From: Methanomassiliicoccales archaeon
GTDB lineage: Archaea; Thermoplasmatota; Thermoplasmata; Methanomassiliicoccales; JACIVX01
Assembly (NCBI GenBank): GCA_028682925.1
Contig: JAJRAG010000177.1
Span: forward strand, 1-5,933
Direction: 5' to 3'
Length of the DNA: 5,933 bases
Shown here: in pieces, positions 1 to 5,874 of the stretch
Layout: every line of letters starts with the position of its first letter
How positions within the stretch are numbered: the first letter of the stretch is position 1
Notes under the pieces: model-generated
What the model was told of the DNA's origin: nothing
Databases searched by the model: none
What the model saw: the letters and a program-made list of their open reading frames with translations, nothing else
Position numbers and translations under genes: made by a program

Positions 1-333
1 GTCGGTGGAGTATGGATCGTTGTCTGGAACGCTGCCAAGGAATCAGTCGCTGAGGGCGCGACCGGCGATGACGGAAAATTCGTGACCTACGTCGTTGGAT
101 ATGTCCAGACAAGCGCTGGAAGGAGTTCTGCGGTGAATCCATACCTCGTGAACGCATCCTTCGACCAGGGATCAGTCCTGAAGAGCGTCACCGTTGAGGG
201 ACCGACCGAAGTGACAGTGCAGGTACCAGTCGATAAGGTCAAGCCGATAGAGATGGCGCCGATCATTGCCATAGTGTTGATTGGTATCGTACTGATGGCG
301 ATGCTGTTGCTGGTGGTCAGAGGCAGACTATAG
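1..333 (+). CDS. Membrane-anchored surface protein, C-terminal fragment (5' end outside the window)
   Basis: The reading frame is open from the first base to the TAG at 331, giving 110 residues. The GTG at 82 is not a start, because the frame continues upstream without a stop. The visible part has an alternating beta-strand pattern. Near residues 19-27 is a GATGDDGKF segment like the turn of carboxypeptidase-regulatory-like or Ig-like extracellular domains, and a possible N-glycosylation sequon (NAS) lies near residue 51. From about residue 85 to 106 runs one strongly hydrophobic helix (APIIAIVLIGIVLMAMLLLV), followed by the basic tail RGRL. This predicts a type I topology with the bulk of the protein outside the cell and a short positive cytoplasmic end. 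Such C-terminal anchors are common on archaeal S-layer-associated or secreted multidomain proteins. The specific function and full length cannot be read from this fragment. Confidence 0.8.
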   Translation, partial: VGGVWIVVWNAAKESVAEGATGDDGKFVTYVVGYVQTSAGRSSAVNPYLVNASFDQGSVLKSVTVEGPTEVTVQVPVDKVKPIEMAPIIAIVLIGIVLMAMLLLVVRGRL

Positions 334-349
334 AACCAAAACCCAAACC

Positions 350-376
350 TTTTCCCTTTCCTATTCTTTTTTATTC
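350..376 (+). terminator. T-rich archaeal terminator-like tract after the surface protein gene
   Basis: A pyrimidine-rich stretch with several T runs, the longest being six T at 367-372, begins 17 nt after the TAG at 331. Archaeal RNA polymerase commonly terminates at oligo-T tracts without needing a hairpin. The position fits the 3' end of the upstream gene and separates it from the gatD promoter. The assignment rests on composition and position only. Confidence 0.55.
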
Positions 377-381
377 ATTGC

Positions 382-402
382 GGCGACAGCGCACGCTTCG
401 CC
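382..402 (+). other. Small imperfect hairpin in the gatD upstream region
   Basis: GGCGA at 382-386 pairs with TCGCC at 398-402, and AGC at 388-390 pairs with GCT at 395-397. This leaves a single bulged C at 387 and a GCAC loop. The stem is 8 bp and GC-rich. It lies just after the T-rich tract, so it may be a 3'-end structure of the upstream transcript or have no function. Nothing shows that it belongs to the gatD leader. Confidence 0.3.
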
Positions 403-468
403 ACTGTTGCCGTTCCGTGCGAGCGAGCATCAGATCGGGTTTTCAAGATTGTCGTCAATTGTCCAGGC

Positions 469-480
469 AAAAAGAGTTAA
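469..480 (+). promoter_or_regulatory. Possible BRE/TATA element for gatDE
   Basis: An A-rich block (AAAAAGAGTTAA) stands out in the otherwise mixed 334-510 intergenic region. Its centre is about 38 nt before the ATG at 514. With the usual archaeal spacing of roughly 25 nt from TATA to transcription start, this would give a leader of about 10-15 nt. A second AT-rich segment (GATATTT, 489-495) lies closer and could be the TATA box instead. Neither is a clear consensus match. Confidence 0.3.
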
Positions 481-513
481 GCGGAGAATGATATTTCTCG
501 ATGGTGGCCTTTG

Positions 514-1815
514 ATGAGCTACTCTTCAAGCGTGCTCGCTTTGCTCAAGAGGATAGGTGCCGAAGAGGGGGACCTTCTGCGGGTGAGATCCACCGACAGG
601 GAATACCTCGGAGTTCTGATGCCACACCACGATTTCAGCGGGCCTGATATCTTGGTTGTCAAATTGAAGAGCGGGTACAACGTCGGCATCGAGTTGAGAG
701 AATGCACCGAAGTCGACGTAGTGAGAAAGGCCGCAAAGAGGGAGAAGAGGTCAGTAGCTCCGAAGATCGATCATGTCGTGAAGAAGGACGTCGCCGTCAT
801 TGGGACCGGCGGGACAATTGCCAGCTACGTCGATTACCGTACCGGCGCGGTCCATCCAGCGATGTCTGCGAGCGACCTAGTGCTAGCGGTTCCTGAAATT
901 GCTGACCCATGTAACGTCAAAGCAGAGGCTTTATTCTCGATTTTCAGCGAGAACATGAGGGTCGAACACTGGCAGAGACTTGCCTGCAGAGTTTATGAGA
1001 GGATCGAGGAGGGCGTGGAGGGGTGCATAGTCCCGCACGGAACGGATACGATGGGCTACACTTCTGCGGCGCTCTCATTCATGCTGGAAGATCTTCCGAG
1101 ACCAGTGGTCGTCGTCGGTGCCCAGAGATCCTCGGACAGGCCTTCCTCGGACGCTTATACGAACCTGCTCGCCGCGACCCGATTCGTCGTCGAGTCCGAC
1201 GCCGCCGAGACGTTCCTACTCATGCACGAAAGTCCGTCCGACCTGACGGCCCTGGTCCACAGGGGGACGAGGGCGAGAAAGATGCATACGAGCAGGAGGG
1301 ACGCGTTCAAAAGCATCAACGCACAACCAGTTGCGAGGATTCATTTCGAGGGCGGGATCGAATATCTCGACCAATACGAGAAGAAATCTGGTAAGAAACC
1401 CAGACTCAGGATCGAGATGGAAGACAACGTCGCTCTCGTTCATTTCTATCCCGGCATGAGGGCGGATCTGTTCAAGGAAGTGATGCTCAATCACAGGGGA
1501 GTTGTCATTGCGGGCTCAGGCCTCGGGCACGTATCGGACGACATGGTGAGATCCGTAAAAAAGGCTGTGGAATCCGGCGTCGCCGTGGTCATGACTTCGC
1601 AGTGTCTCAGCGGACATGTTAATCTCAACGTCTACGACACTGGAAGGGACTTGCAGTCCGCTGGAGTCATTCCTGGGGGCGACATGCTGCCCGAGACCGC
1701 GTACATCAAGCTGATGTGGTCGCTCGCCCAGGCAGGATCTGAGAAGGAGCTCAGCGAGATGATGCAGAAAGATCTCCGGGGAGAGCTTTCCGAAAGGAGG
1801 GAGCTCGATGGTTGA
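514..1815 (+). CDS. gatD: Glu-tRNA(Gln) amidotransferase subunit D (asparaginase-like)
   Basis: GatD releases ammonia from an amide donor (glutamine or asparagine). GatE then uses the ammonia to convert mischarged Glu-tRNA(Gln) to Gln-tRNA(Gln) in the cytosol. With the ATG at 514 the protein has 433 residues, the usual archaeal GatD length. Residues 1 to about 75 form the small N-terminal beta-rich domain typical of GatD. The rest is a type I/II L-asparaginase fold. Visible active-site blocks are IGTGGTIAS (nucleophile Thr101), HGTDTM (Thr177, Asp178), GAQRSSDRPSSDA near 202-214, and RKMHTSRRDAF with Lys256, giving the Thr-Thr-Asp-Lys set expected for asparaginases. The frame can also start one codon earlier at TTG 511. 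I prefer ATG 514 because GGTGG (503-507) lies 6 nt upstream of it. The gene overlaps gatE by 8 nt. The N-terminal domain and the gatE neighbour rule out a plain asparaginase. Confidence 0.97.
   Translation: MSYSSSVLALLKRIGAEEGDLLRVRSTDREYLGVLMPHHDFSGPDILVVKLKSGYNVGIELRECTEVDVVRKAAKREKRSVAPKIDHVVKKDVAVIGTGGTIASYVDYRTGAVHPAMSASDLVLAVPEIADPCNVKAEALFSIFSENMRVEHWQRLACRVYERIEEGVEGCIVPHGTDTMGYTSAALSFMLEDLPRPVVVVGAQRSSDRPSSDAYTNLLAATRFVVESDAAETFLLMHESPSDLTALVHRGTRARKMHTSRRDAFKSINAQPVARIHFEGGIEYLDQYEKKSGKKPRLRIEMEDNVALVHFYPGMRADLFKEVMLNHRGVVIAGSGLGHVSDDMVRSVKKAVESGVAVVMTSQCLSGHVNLNVYDTGRDLQSAGVIPGGDMLPETAYIKLMWSLAQAGSEKELSEMMQKDLRGELSERRELDG
1796..1800 (+). promoter_or_regulatory. Shine-Dalgarno for gatE, inside the end of gatD
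   Basis: GGAGG (within AAGGAGGG) lies 7 nt before the ATG at 1808 and is embedded in the last codons of gatD. It fixes the gatE start and indicates that gatE is read from the gatD transcript with its own ribosome entry site, which suits equal production of the two subunits. Confidence 0.85.
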
Positions 1816-3679
1816 GGAGATGATCGCCGGCCTTGAGCTCCATCAACAGATAGAATCAAAGAAGTTGTTCTGCTCATGTGATTCCGAGCTTGTCGATGAG
1901 GAAGGGTCGGTTCTTCTTCGCCGTCTGAGACCGACCCAGAGCGAGCTTGGGGAGGTGGACAGGGCAGCATTGGCCGAAGCGGATAAGAACATGAGGTTCA
2001 GGTACCGGGCTCCGAAGGGCGTCTCCTGTCTGGTGGAGGCGGATGAGGAACCGCCGCACGACGCGAACGCCGACGCGATCGAAGTGGCCATGTCCATTGC
2101 CTGCCTTCTTCATGCCAAACCGGTCGATGAGATCCATTTCATGAGAAAGATCGTCATAGACGGTTCCAATACGACCGGGTTCCAGAGGACCGCGCTCATA
2201 GCACTAGACGGTCATGTCGACATAGATGGGAAGAGGATATCGATACCGACTATCTGCCTGGAGGAGGACGCTGCGAGGAAGGTCGAGGCGAAGGGGGGCG
2301 AGGTCACCTATAAACTGGATCGCTTGGGGATCCCCCTCGTCGAGGTAGCGACAGGGCCGGACCTGCGTTCGCCTGAAGAGGTCAAGGAGGTGGCGCTGCG
2401 CCTCGGTTCTATGATGAGGGCTACGAAGAAGGTCAGGAGAGGTCTGGGGACGATAAGGGAGGATCTGAACATCTCGATCCCCGATGGAGCTAGGGTGGAA
2501 GTCAAGGGCGTGCAGGTTCTTCGCATGTTGCCTGCATATGTCAATAGAGAAATCGAGAGGCAGCGGATGCTATTGAGTGTCAAGAACGAGCTCTCGAAAA
2601 GGGGCGTCTCGAAGGTCGAGCCAAGTATCTTCGATATGACCGAGAACTTCACGAAGTCGAAGTCGAAGGTCGTTCAGTCCGCGCTGTCCAAGGGAGGAAG
2701 AGTTCTGGCATGTCCGTTGAGGGGATTCGCTGGCGTGCTCAAGAGCGAGGATGGCGTTCTGAGGCTGGGCTCTGAGCTGGCGCAGTATGCCAGGACGAAA
2801 GGAGTGGCCGGAATATTTCATACGGACGAGTTGCCCGGATATGGTATCGAGCAGGAGACAGTCGATGCCATGAAGAAGTCGATGGACATAGGTCACGGGG
2901 ATGCCTTCGTGCTCTGCGCCGACGCAATGTCAAAGGCGGATCTGGCCCTGAGGACCGTCGTAGAAAGGGCGAATCAGGCGCTGATCGGGGTGCCAGAGGA
3001 GACCCGGGACCCGCTGCCCGACGGCAGTACCTCATACAGCAGACCGCTGCCGGGAGCGAACAGGATGTATCCCGAGACTGACGTCCGACCGATCACCATA
3101 ACTCAGGATAGTTTGGGGACCATCCTTCAGAATCTACCAGAGCTCCCTGACCAGCGGATAGAACGACTAATGAACGAGTTCAACATCAATAGGCAGCAGG
3201 CGGGCCAGATCGTAAAGGAAGGGTTCGACGACATCTTTGAGGATGTGGCGAGGTCCTTCGGACTGGGAGCGGTCGCAGCCAAGACATTTCTTAACACGTA
3301 TCCCGAACTTGAGAGAGAAGGTGTGGACCCATACGAGATCGACGAATCCTCGATCATGGATATGTTCCGATCACTATCCCAGGGAGCGTTCGCGAAAGAG
3401 GCCTTGACGGACATCTTGCGCCTTGTGGCAAAAGGCAAGAAGGTGGGAGAGGCGGTCGAGGAGCTGGGGATAAGGACCGTTGGGTCGAAGGAAGCTGGCG
3501 CGATGATCTCCCGAATCGTCAAGGAGAGGGCGTCGTTCGTAAGGGAGAAGGGAATGGACTCGGCAGGCCCGTTGATGGGCTTGGTGATGGAGGAACTGAA
3601 AGGTAAGATTGACGGGAAGACGGCCAGCGACCTCCTCAAGAAAGAGATAAAGAAGATCTTGGAATCTCAACCGACCTGA
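1808..3679 (+). CDS. gatE: Glu-tRNA(Gln) amidotransferase subunit E
   Basis: GatE is the tRNA-binding, ATP-dependent kinase/transamidase subunit of the archaeal GatDE complex. It phosphorylates the glutamate on Glu-tRNA(Gln) and amidates it with ammonia from GatD. The protein has 623 residues, normal for GatE. The GatB/GatE catalytic cradle carries the signatures GLELHQQIESKKLFCSC (8-24), RKIVIDGSNTTGFQRT (113-128), DRLGIPLVEVATGPDLRSPE (171-190) and LGTIREDLNISI (213-224). From about 297 to 410 is the inserted GAD domain shared with bacterial-type AspRS, which separates GatE from GatB. MYPETDVRP (420-428) returns to the core. The remaining region to the C-terminus is helical and ends in the YqeY-like tRNA-binding tail. 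The start is set by the strong GGAGG at 1796. The gene overlaps gatD by 8 nt upstream and the convergent methyltransferase by 13 nt at its 3' end. No frameshift or missing signature is seen. Confidence 0.98.
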   Translation: MVEEMIAGLELHQQIESKKLFCSCDSELVDEEGSVLLRRLRPTQSELGEVDRAALAEADKNMRFRYRAPKGVSCLVEADEEPPHDANADAIEVAMSIACLLHAKPVDEIHFMRKIVIDGSNTTGFQRTALIALDGHVDIDGKRISIPTICLEEDAARKVEAKGGEVTYKLDRLGIPLVEVATGPDLRSPEEVKEVALRLGSMMRATKKVRRGLGTIREDLNISIPDGARVEVKGVQVLRMLPAYVNREIERQRMLLSVKNELSKRGVSKVEPSIFDMTENFTKSKSKVVQSALSKGGRVLACPLRGFAGVLKSEDGVLRLGSELAQYARTKGVAGIFHTDELPGYGIEQETVDAMKKSMDIGHGDAFVLCADAMSKADLALRTVVERANQALIGVPEETRDPLPDGSTSYSRPLPGANRMYPETDVRPITITQDSLGTILQNLPELPDQRIERLMNEFNINRQQAGQIVKEGFDDIFEDVARSFGLGAVAAKTFLNTYPELEREGVDPYEIDESSIMDMFRSLSQGAFAKEALTDILRLVAKGKKVGEAVEELGIRTVGSKEAGAMISRIVKERASFVREKGMDSAGPLMGLVMEELKGKIDGKTASDLLKKEIKKILESQPT

Positions 3680-4308
3680 AGCGACAAGACTCTGATCCTC
3701 TCGAAAAACAGGCGCTTGTCCGCGATCTCTTGAACTCTGAACATTGACAGGGAACGTCGCAGTGGTTCTTCGTCCATTCTCGAGGATACAACGACCGTTA
3801 TCTTTCCTCCATGTTCCAGAAACTTGGGGCTGTCCCTCAGAAACCTATCAAGGACCTCAACCCCTCCCTTTCCCCCTGACCAGGACAGCGCGAGAGGGTC
3901 GGTCTCGTGCCCCGGAAGATATGGCGGGTTGAAGACTATCTGGTTGTACTTGCGGAAAATGCTCGAGAAGAGGTCCGATAGAACAACATTGACACGGACC
4001 CCATTCCTTTCTGCGTTCTGCAACGTGCACCGCACCGCGTTCTCGTTGACGTCCACCGCGGTGACCTCGGCCCCGACAGCCGCGCAATGGATGCAAATCA
4101 TCCCGGACCCACAACCGATCTCCAGTATCTCCTCTCCCTTGGCGACATCTATCGATTCGAGCAGAAGCATCGTGTCCTCGCCCGGAGGATAGACGTCTTT
4201 GCACTCGTTGATCTTCAGAGCGGGGTCGTATCTCAATTCGGTTCCCGCCTTTCGAAAGACTGTCCGACTTATCAATTCTCGCTTTGTCTCGGCAATCAGC
4301 CACGGCAT
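3667..4308 (-). CDS. HemK2/Mtq2-type protein-(glutamine-N5) methyltransferase
   Basis: This is a class I SAM-dependent methyltransferase of 213 residues. By family it probably methylates the glutamine of the GGQ motif in release factor aRF1, acting with a Trm112-like partner encoded elsewhere. Visible motifs are VYPPGEDTMLLLE (39-51), the N-terminal signature of this family; ILEIGCGSG (61-69), SAM-binding motif I; AVDVN (84-88), with the acidic residue contacting the SAM ribose; SDLF (111-114); and FNPPY (126-130), the NPPY loop that binds the target glutamine. SWSGGKGGVEVLDRFL (142-157) and KRLFFERIRVL (198-208) are also typical of the group. It lacks the long N-terminal helical domain of bacterial PrmC, matching archaeal/eukaryotic HemK2. 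The ATG at 4308 has no Shine-Dalgarno, but a TATA-like element about 24 nt upstream suggests a leaderless mRNA. TTG codons at 4275 and 4236 are less likely starts. A nucleic-acid adenine methylase is a weaker alternative, since NPPY is shared. Confidence 0.92.
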   Translation of the reverse strand: MPWLIAETKRELISRTVFRKAGTELRYDPALKINECKDVYPPGEDTMLLLESIDVAKGEEILEIGCGSGMICIHCAAVGAEVTAVDVNENAVRCTLQNAERNGVRVNVVLSDLFSSIFRKYNQIVFNPPYLPGHETDPLALSWSGGKGGVEVLDRFLRDSPKFLEHGGKITVVVSSRMDEEPLRRSLSMFRVQEIADKRLFFERIRVLSLQVG

Positions 4309-4328
4309 AGGGTTGGTCCGAAACAGAC

Positions 4329-4340
4329 TTAATATTCGAA
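4329..4340. promoter_or_regulatory. Shared TATA-like element between divergent genes
   Basis: TTAATATTCGAA is the only strongly AT-rich block in the 62-nt gap between the methyltransferase (start 4308, minus) and the rhomboid gene (start 4371, plus). Read on the minus strand it gives CGAA-TATTAA centred about 24 nt before the ATG, the spacing expected for a leaderless transcript. Read on the plus strand, purine-rich GAAACAGAC precedes TTAATATT, centred about 38 nt before the rhomboid ATG and leaving a leader of about 12 nt. One element may therefore serve both directions. This is based on position and composition only. Confidence 0.5.
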
Positions 4341-4358
4341 CCGGTTACACAGTCCGGT
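4340..4358. repeat. Inverted repeat, operator-like, in the divergent promoter gap
   Basis: ACCGG at 4340-4344 and CCGGT at 4354-4358 are inverted copies separated by 9 nt, a centre-to-centre spacing of 14 nt. The left arm also sits within the perfect palindrome AACCGGTT (4339-4346), which adjoins TTCGAA (4335-4340). The repeat lies between the TATA-like element and the predicted rhomboid transcription start, where a bound repressor could block the polymerase. The arms are short, so chance is possible. Confidence 0.3.
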
Positions 4359-4370
4359 CAAAGTGGGCAC

Positions 4371-5261
4371 ATGGACACCTTCTCGATAGTCTCGATCATG
4401 ATCATCGTCTTCATATTCGCCCTTGGAGCGATCAGACGCTTCACCATGACATACCTCCTGATCATGGGAAACCTGGTCATCTACTTCCTTACCATCGTTT
4501 CTTTCAGTGGGTTTGGGTCTTACGCAAGTTCTCCGATACAGCTCGACCTGGGGTTGAGACCTGTGTACCTCGCGTCGGGTGACAACATCTACACCCTTTT
4601 TACCCATATGTTCGTCCACTCCACAATAGCCCATGTGATCGTCAACATGCTCTTCTTGTTCCTCATCGGCGTGCAGCTCGAGTCCAGGATCGGAAAGGGT
4701 CGATTCACCTTGATATTCGTTATTGCTGGCCTCGCTGGCGGAGTTCTGCAGTCCCTTGTCGACTGGGGTACGGGGGTCCTCATCATCGGGGCGTCCGGGG
4801 CTATATCCGGTGTGATGGGTGCGATGATTCTCCTCTATCCGAGGGACGAGACCCCCATGTTTCTCGGCCCCTTGTTCCTTCCTCGAGTACCAGTGTGGAT
4901 GTCCGTCGGAAGCTGGTTCGCGATCCAAGTGGTAATGGTGTTTCTGGACTCAGGACCCGTGGCCTATTCCGCCCACATAGGCGGTTTCTTAGCTGGAATG
5001 GTCCTCGCTCAAATAATCTCCATGAAGAAGCCGGCTGTGGAAAGAGTGAGCTTTGACGTCGGCTCCCTTGAACCTCTAGCGACGACACCCGAGATGAAGA
5101 ACGCGATTCGTATGATCAAGAATGCGAAGGAAGAGGACGTTCGAAAGGCCTGGCTCGAGTATTTTGCTGAGAGAGCGAGGTGCCCGAAGTGTGGGTCCGA
5201 GATGGTTATCAAAGGGAACAAGCTCATCTGTTCCTGCGGCAATGAAGTGCTGGTCAAATGA
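4371..5261 (+). CDS. Rhomboid-family intramembrane serine protease with C-terminal zinc ribbon
   Basis: This is a predicted membrane protease of 296 residues that would cut substrate transmembrane helices within the bilayer. The rhomboid core is clear. HVIVN (88-92) is the HxxxN oxyanion-side motif, GASGAISG (140-147) holds the nucleophile Ser142, and AHIGG (201-205) holds His202, so the Ser/His dyad is complete. Hydrophobic segments lie near 3-20, 27-45, 78-103, 111-130, 136-156, 176-192 and 197-217. This suggests the six-helix core plus one extra N-terminal helix. After the last helix is a charged, helical cytosolic stretch (about 218-268) and then a zinc ribbon with CPKC (271-274) and CSC (287-289), giving four cysteines. 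The start at 4371 has only a weak upstream GTGGG (4363-4367). The gene overlaps the following hydrolase by 4 nt (ATGA). Natural substrates cannot be inferred. Confidence 0.94.
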   Translation: MDTFSIVSIMIIVFIFALGAIRRFTMTYLLIMGNLVIYFLTIVSFSGFGSYASSPIQLDLGLRPVYLASGDNIYTLFTHMFVHSTIAHVIVNMLFLFLIGVQLESRIGKGRFTLIFVIAGLAGGVLQSLVDWGTGVLIIGASGAISGVMGAMILLYPRDETPMFLGPLFLPRVPVWMSVGSWFAIQVVMVFLDSGPVAYSAHIGGFLAGMVLAQIISMKKPAVERVSFDVGSLEPLATTPEMKNAIRMIKNAKEEDVRKAWLEYFAERARCPKCGSEMVIKGNKLICSCGNEVLVK

Positions 5262-5833
5262 CTGAGATAGTCGTGGAAATCCTCTGCAATGGACGGATAA
5301 GAAAGGTAGAGGACGTACTGATCGAGGCGCACTCGAGCGTCTCACTGATCCGACTCGAGTCCTTGAATATCATCGTCGACACGAGCACTCGAGAGTATCG
5401 AGGGAAGATATTGGCGGCCCTCGATCACCTTGGAATCGGCTGCGATGAGGTAGACATCGTTGTCAATACGCATCTGCATCATGATCATATTGCGAATAAT
5501 GATCTCTTCCCGAATGCCACGCTCATTGCTCACGTCTCAGAAGGACCGAGCAAGAAGTACAGAACAGTTGGGGGAGACCATGAACTCGGTCGCGGGGTGA
5601 GACTGATCCACACACCAGGTCACACGCCTGGAAGCTCGAGCGTATTCGTCGAATCCCCAGTTCGATACGTTATCGCGGGCGACGCTCTTCCGACTCATGA
5701 GAACTACTTGAAATGGGTGCCGCCCAGGCTCAACTATGATCCGGACTTGGCTCTTGCCAGCATGAATGAGATAGTTGCATTCGCTGACGTCGTGATCCCT
5801 GGCCACGGAGCTCCGTTCAAGATAGACCGATAA
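5258..5833 (+). CDS. Metallo-beta-lactamase-fold hydrolase, MBLAC1-like
   Basis: This is a single-domain, 191-residue MBL-fold protein, predicted cytosolic, with no signal peptide or added domain. The full dinuclear metal-ligand set is visible: HLHHDH (72-77, ligands His72, His74, Asp76, His77), His122 in TPGHTPGSSS, Asp142 in AGDALP and His183 in PGHGAPF. The order and wording of the C-terminal half (AGD, then a helix, then ADVVIPGHGAPF) recall the MBLAC1 subfamily more than glyoxalase II or the RNase J/CPSF group, and the beta-CASP domain is absent. Human MBLAC1 has been linked to histone pre-mRNA cleavage, but that cannot be carried over here; the substrate is unknown. The ATG is fused to the rhomboid stop (ATGA) with no good Shine-Dalgarno, so translation is probably coupled to the upstream gene. 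A GTG at 5273 is a less likely start. Confidence 0.9.
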   Translation: MTEIVVEILCNGRIRKVEDVLIEAHSSVSLIRLESLNIIVDTSTREYRGKILAALDHLGIGCDEVDIVVNTHLHHDHIANNDLFPNATLIAHVSEGPSKKYRTVGGDHELGRGVRLIHTPGHTPGSSSVFVESPVRYVIAGDALPTHENYLKWVPPRLNYDPDLALASMNEIVAFADVVIPGHGAPFKIDR

Positions 5834-5842
5834 GTATAACAT
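5832..5842 (+). promoter_or_regulatory. TATA-like element for the downstream zinc-ribbon gene
   Basis: AAGTATAACAT overlaps the TAA stop of the hydrolase gene. Its TATAA core (5835-5839) is centred about 38 nt before the ATG at 5875. With usual archaeal spacing, transcription would start near 5862, just before the GGAGG at 5864. This suggests the last gene has its own promoter, although read-through from the rhomboid operon is also possible. Confidence 0.45.
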
Positions 5843-5863
5843 CGTGCGTGGTGAATTGGACTT

Positions 5864-5868
5864 GGAGG
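5864..5868 (+). promoter_or_regulatory. Shine-Dalgarno deciding the start of the last gene
   Basis: GGAGG at 5864-5868 directly abuts one in-frame ATG (5869) and lies 6 nt before a second in-frame ATG (5875). Only the second has workable spacing, so 5875 is taken as the start. Confidence 0.7.
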
Positions 5869-5874
5869 ATGGTT

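Noticed and set aside
82..333. GTG at 82 as the start of an 83-residue protein
   Set aside because: The same frame is open to the first base of the window with extracellular-domain-like sequence, so the true start lies upstream of the window.
501..513. ATG at 501 as the gatD start
   Set aside because: It is out of frame with gatD; ATG 514, with GGTGG 6 nt upstream, fits the GatD N-terminus.
1023..1394. 123-residue plus-strand open frame inside gatD
   Set aside because: It is an out-of-frame, Arg-rich shadow within the conserved asparaginase domain.
514..1815. Plain L-asparaginase instead of GatD
   Set aside because: The extra N-terminal domain of about 75 residues, the 433-residue length and the overlapping gatE gene identify it as GatD.
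3127..3639. 170-residue minus-strand open frame inside gatE
   Set aside because: It lies wholly opposite a well-conserved gene, is rich in Ser/Pro with no recognisable motif, and is explained as an antisense shadow of gatE codon bias.
4329..4928. 199-residue minus-strand open frame opposite the rhomboid gene
   Set aside because: Its translation is highly charged low-complexity sequence (many Asp, Glu, His, Arg), as expected for the complement of membrane-protein codons. It also covers the divergent promoter.
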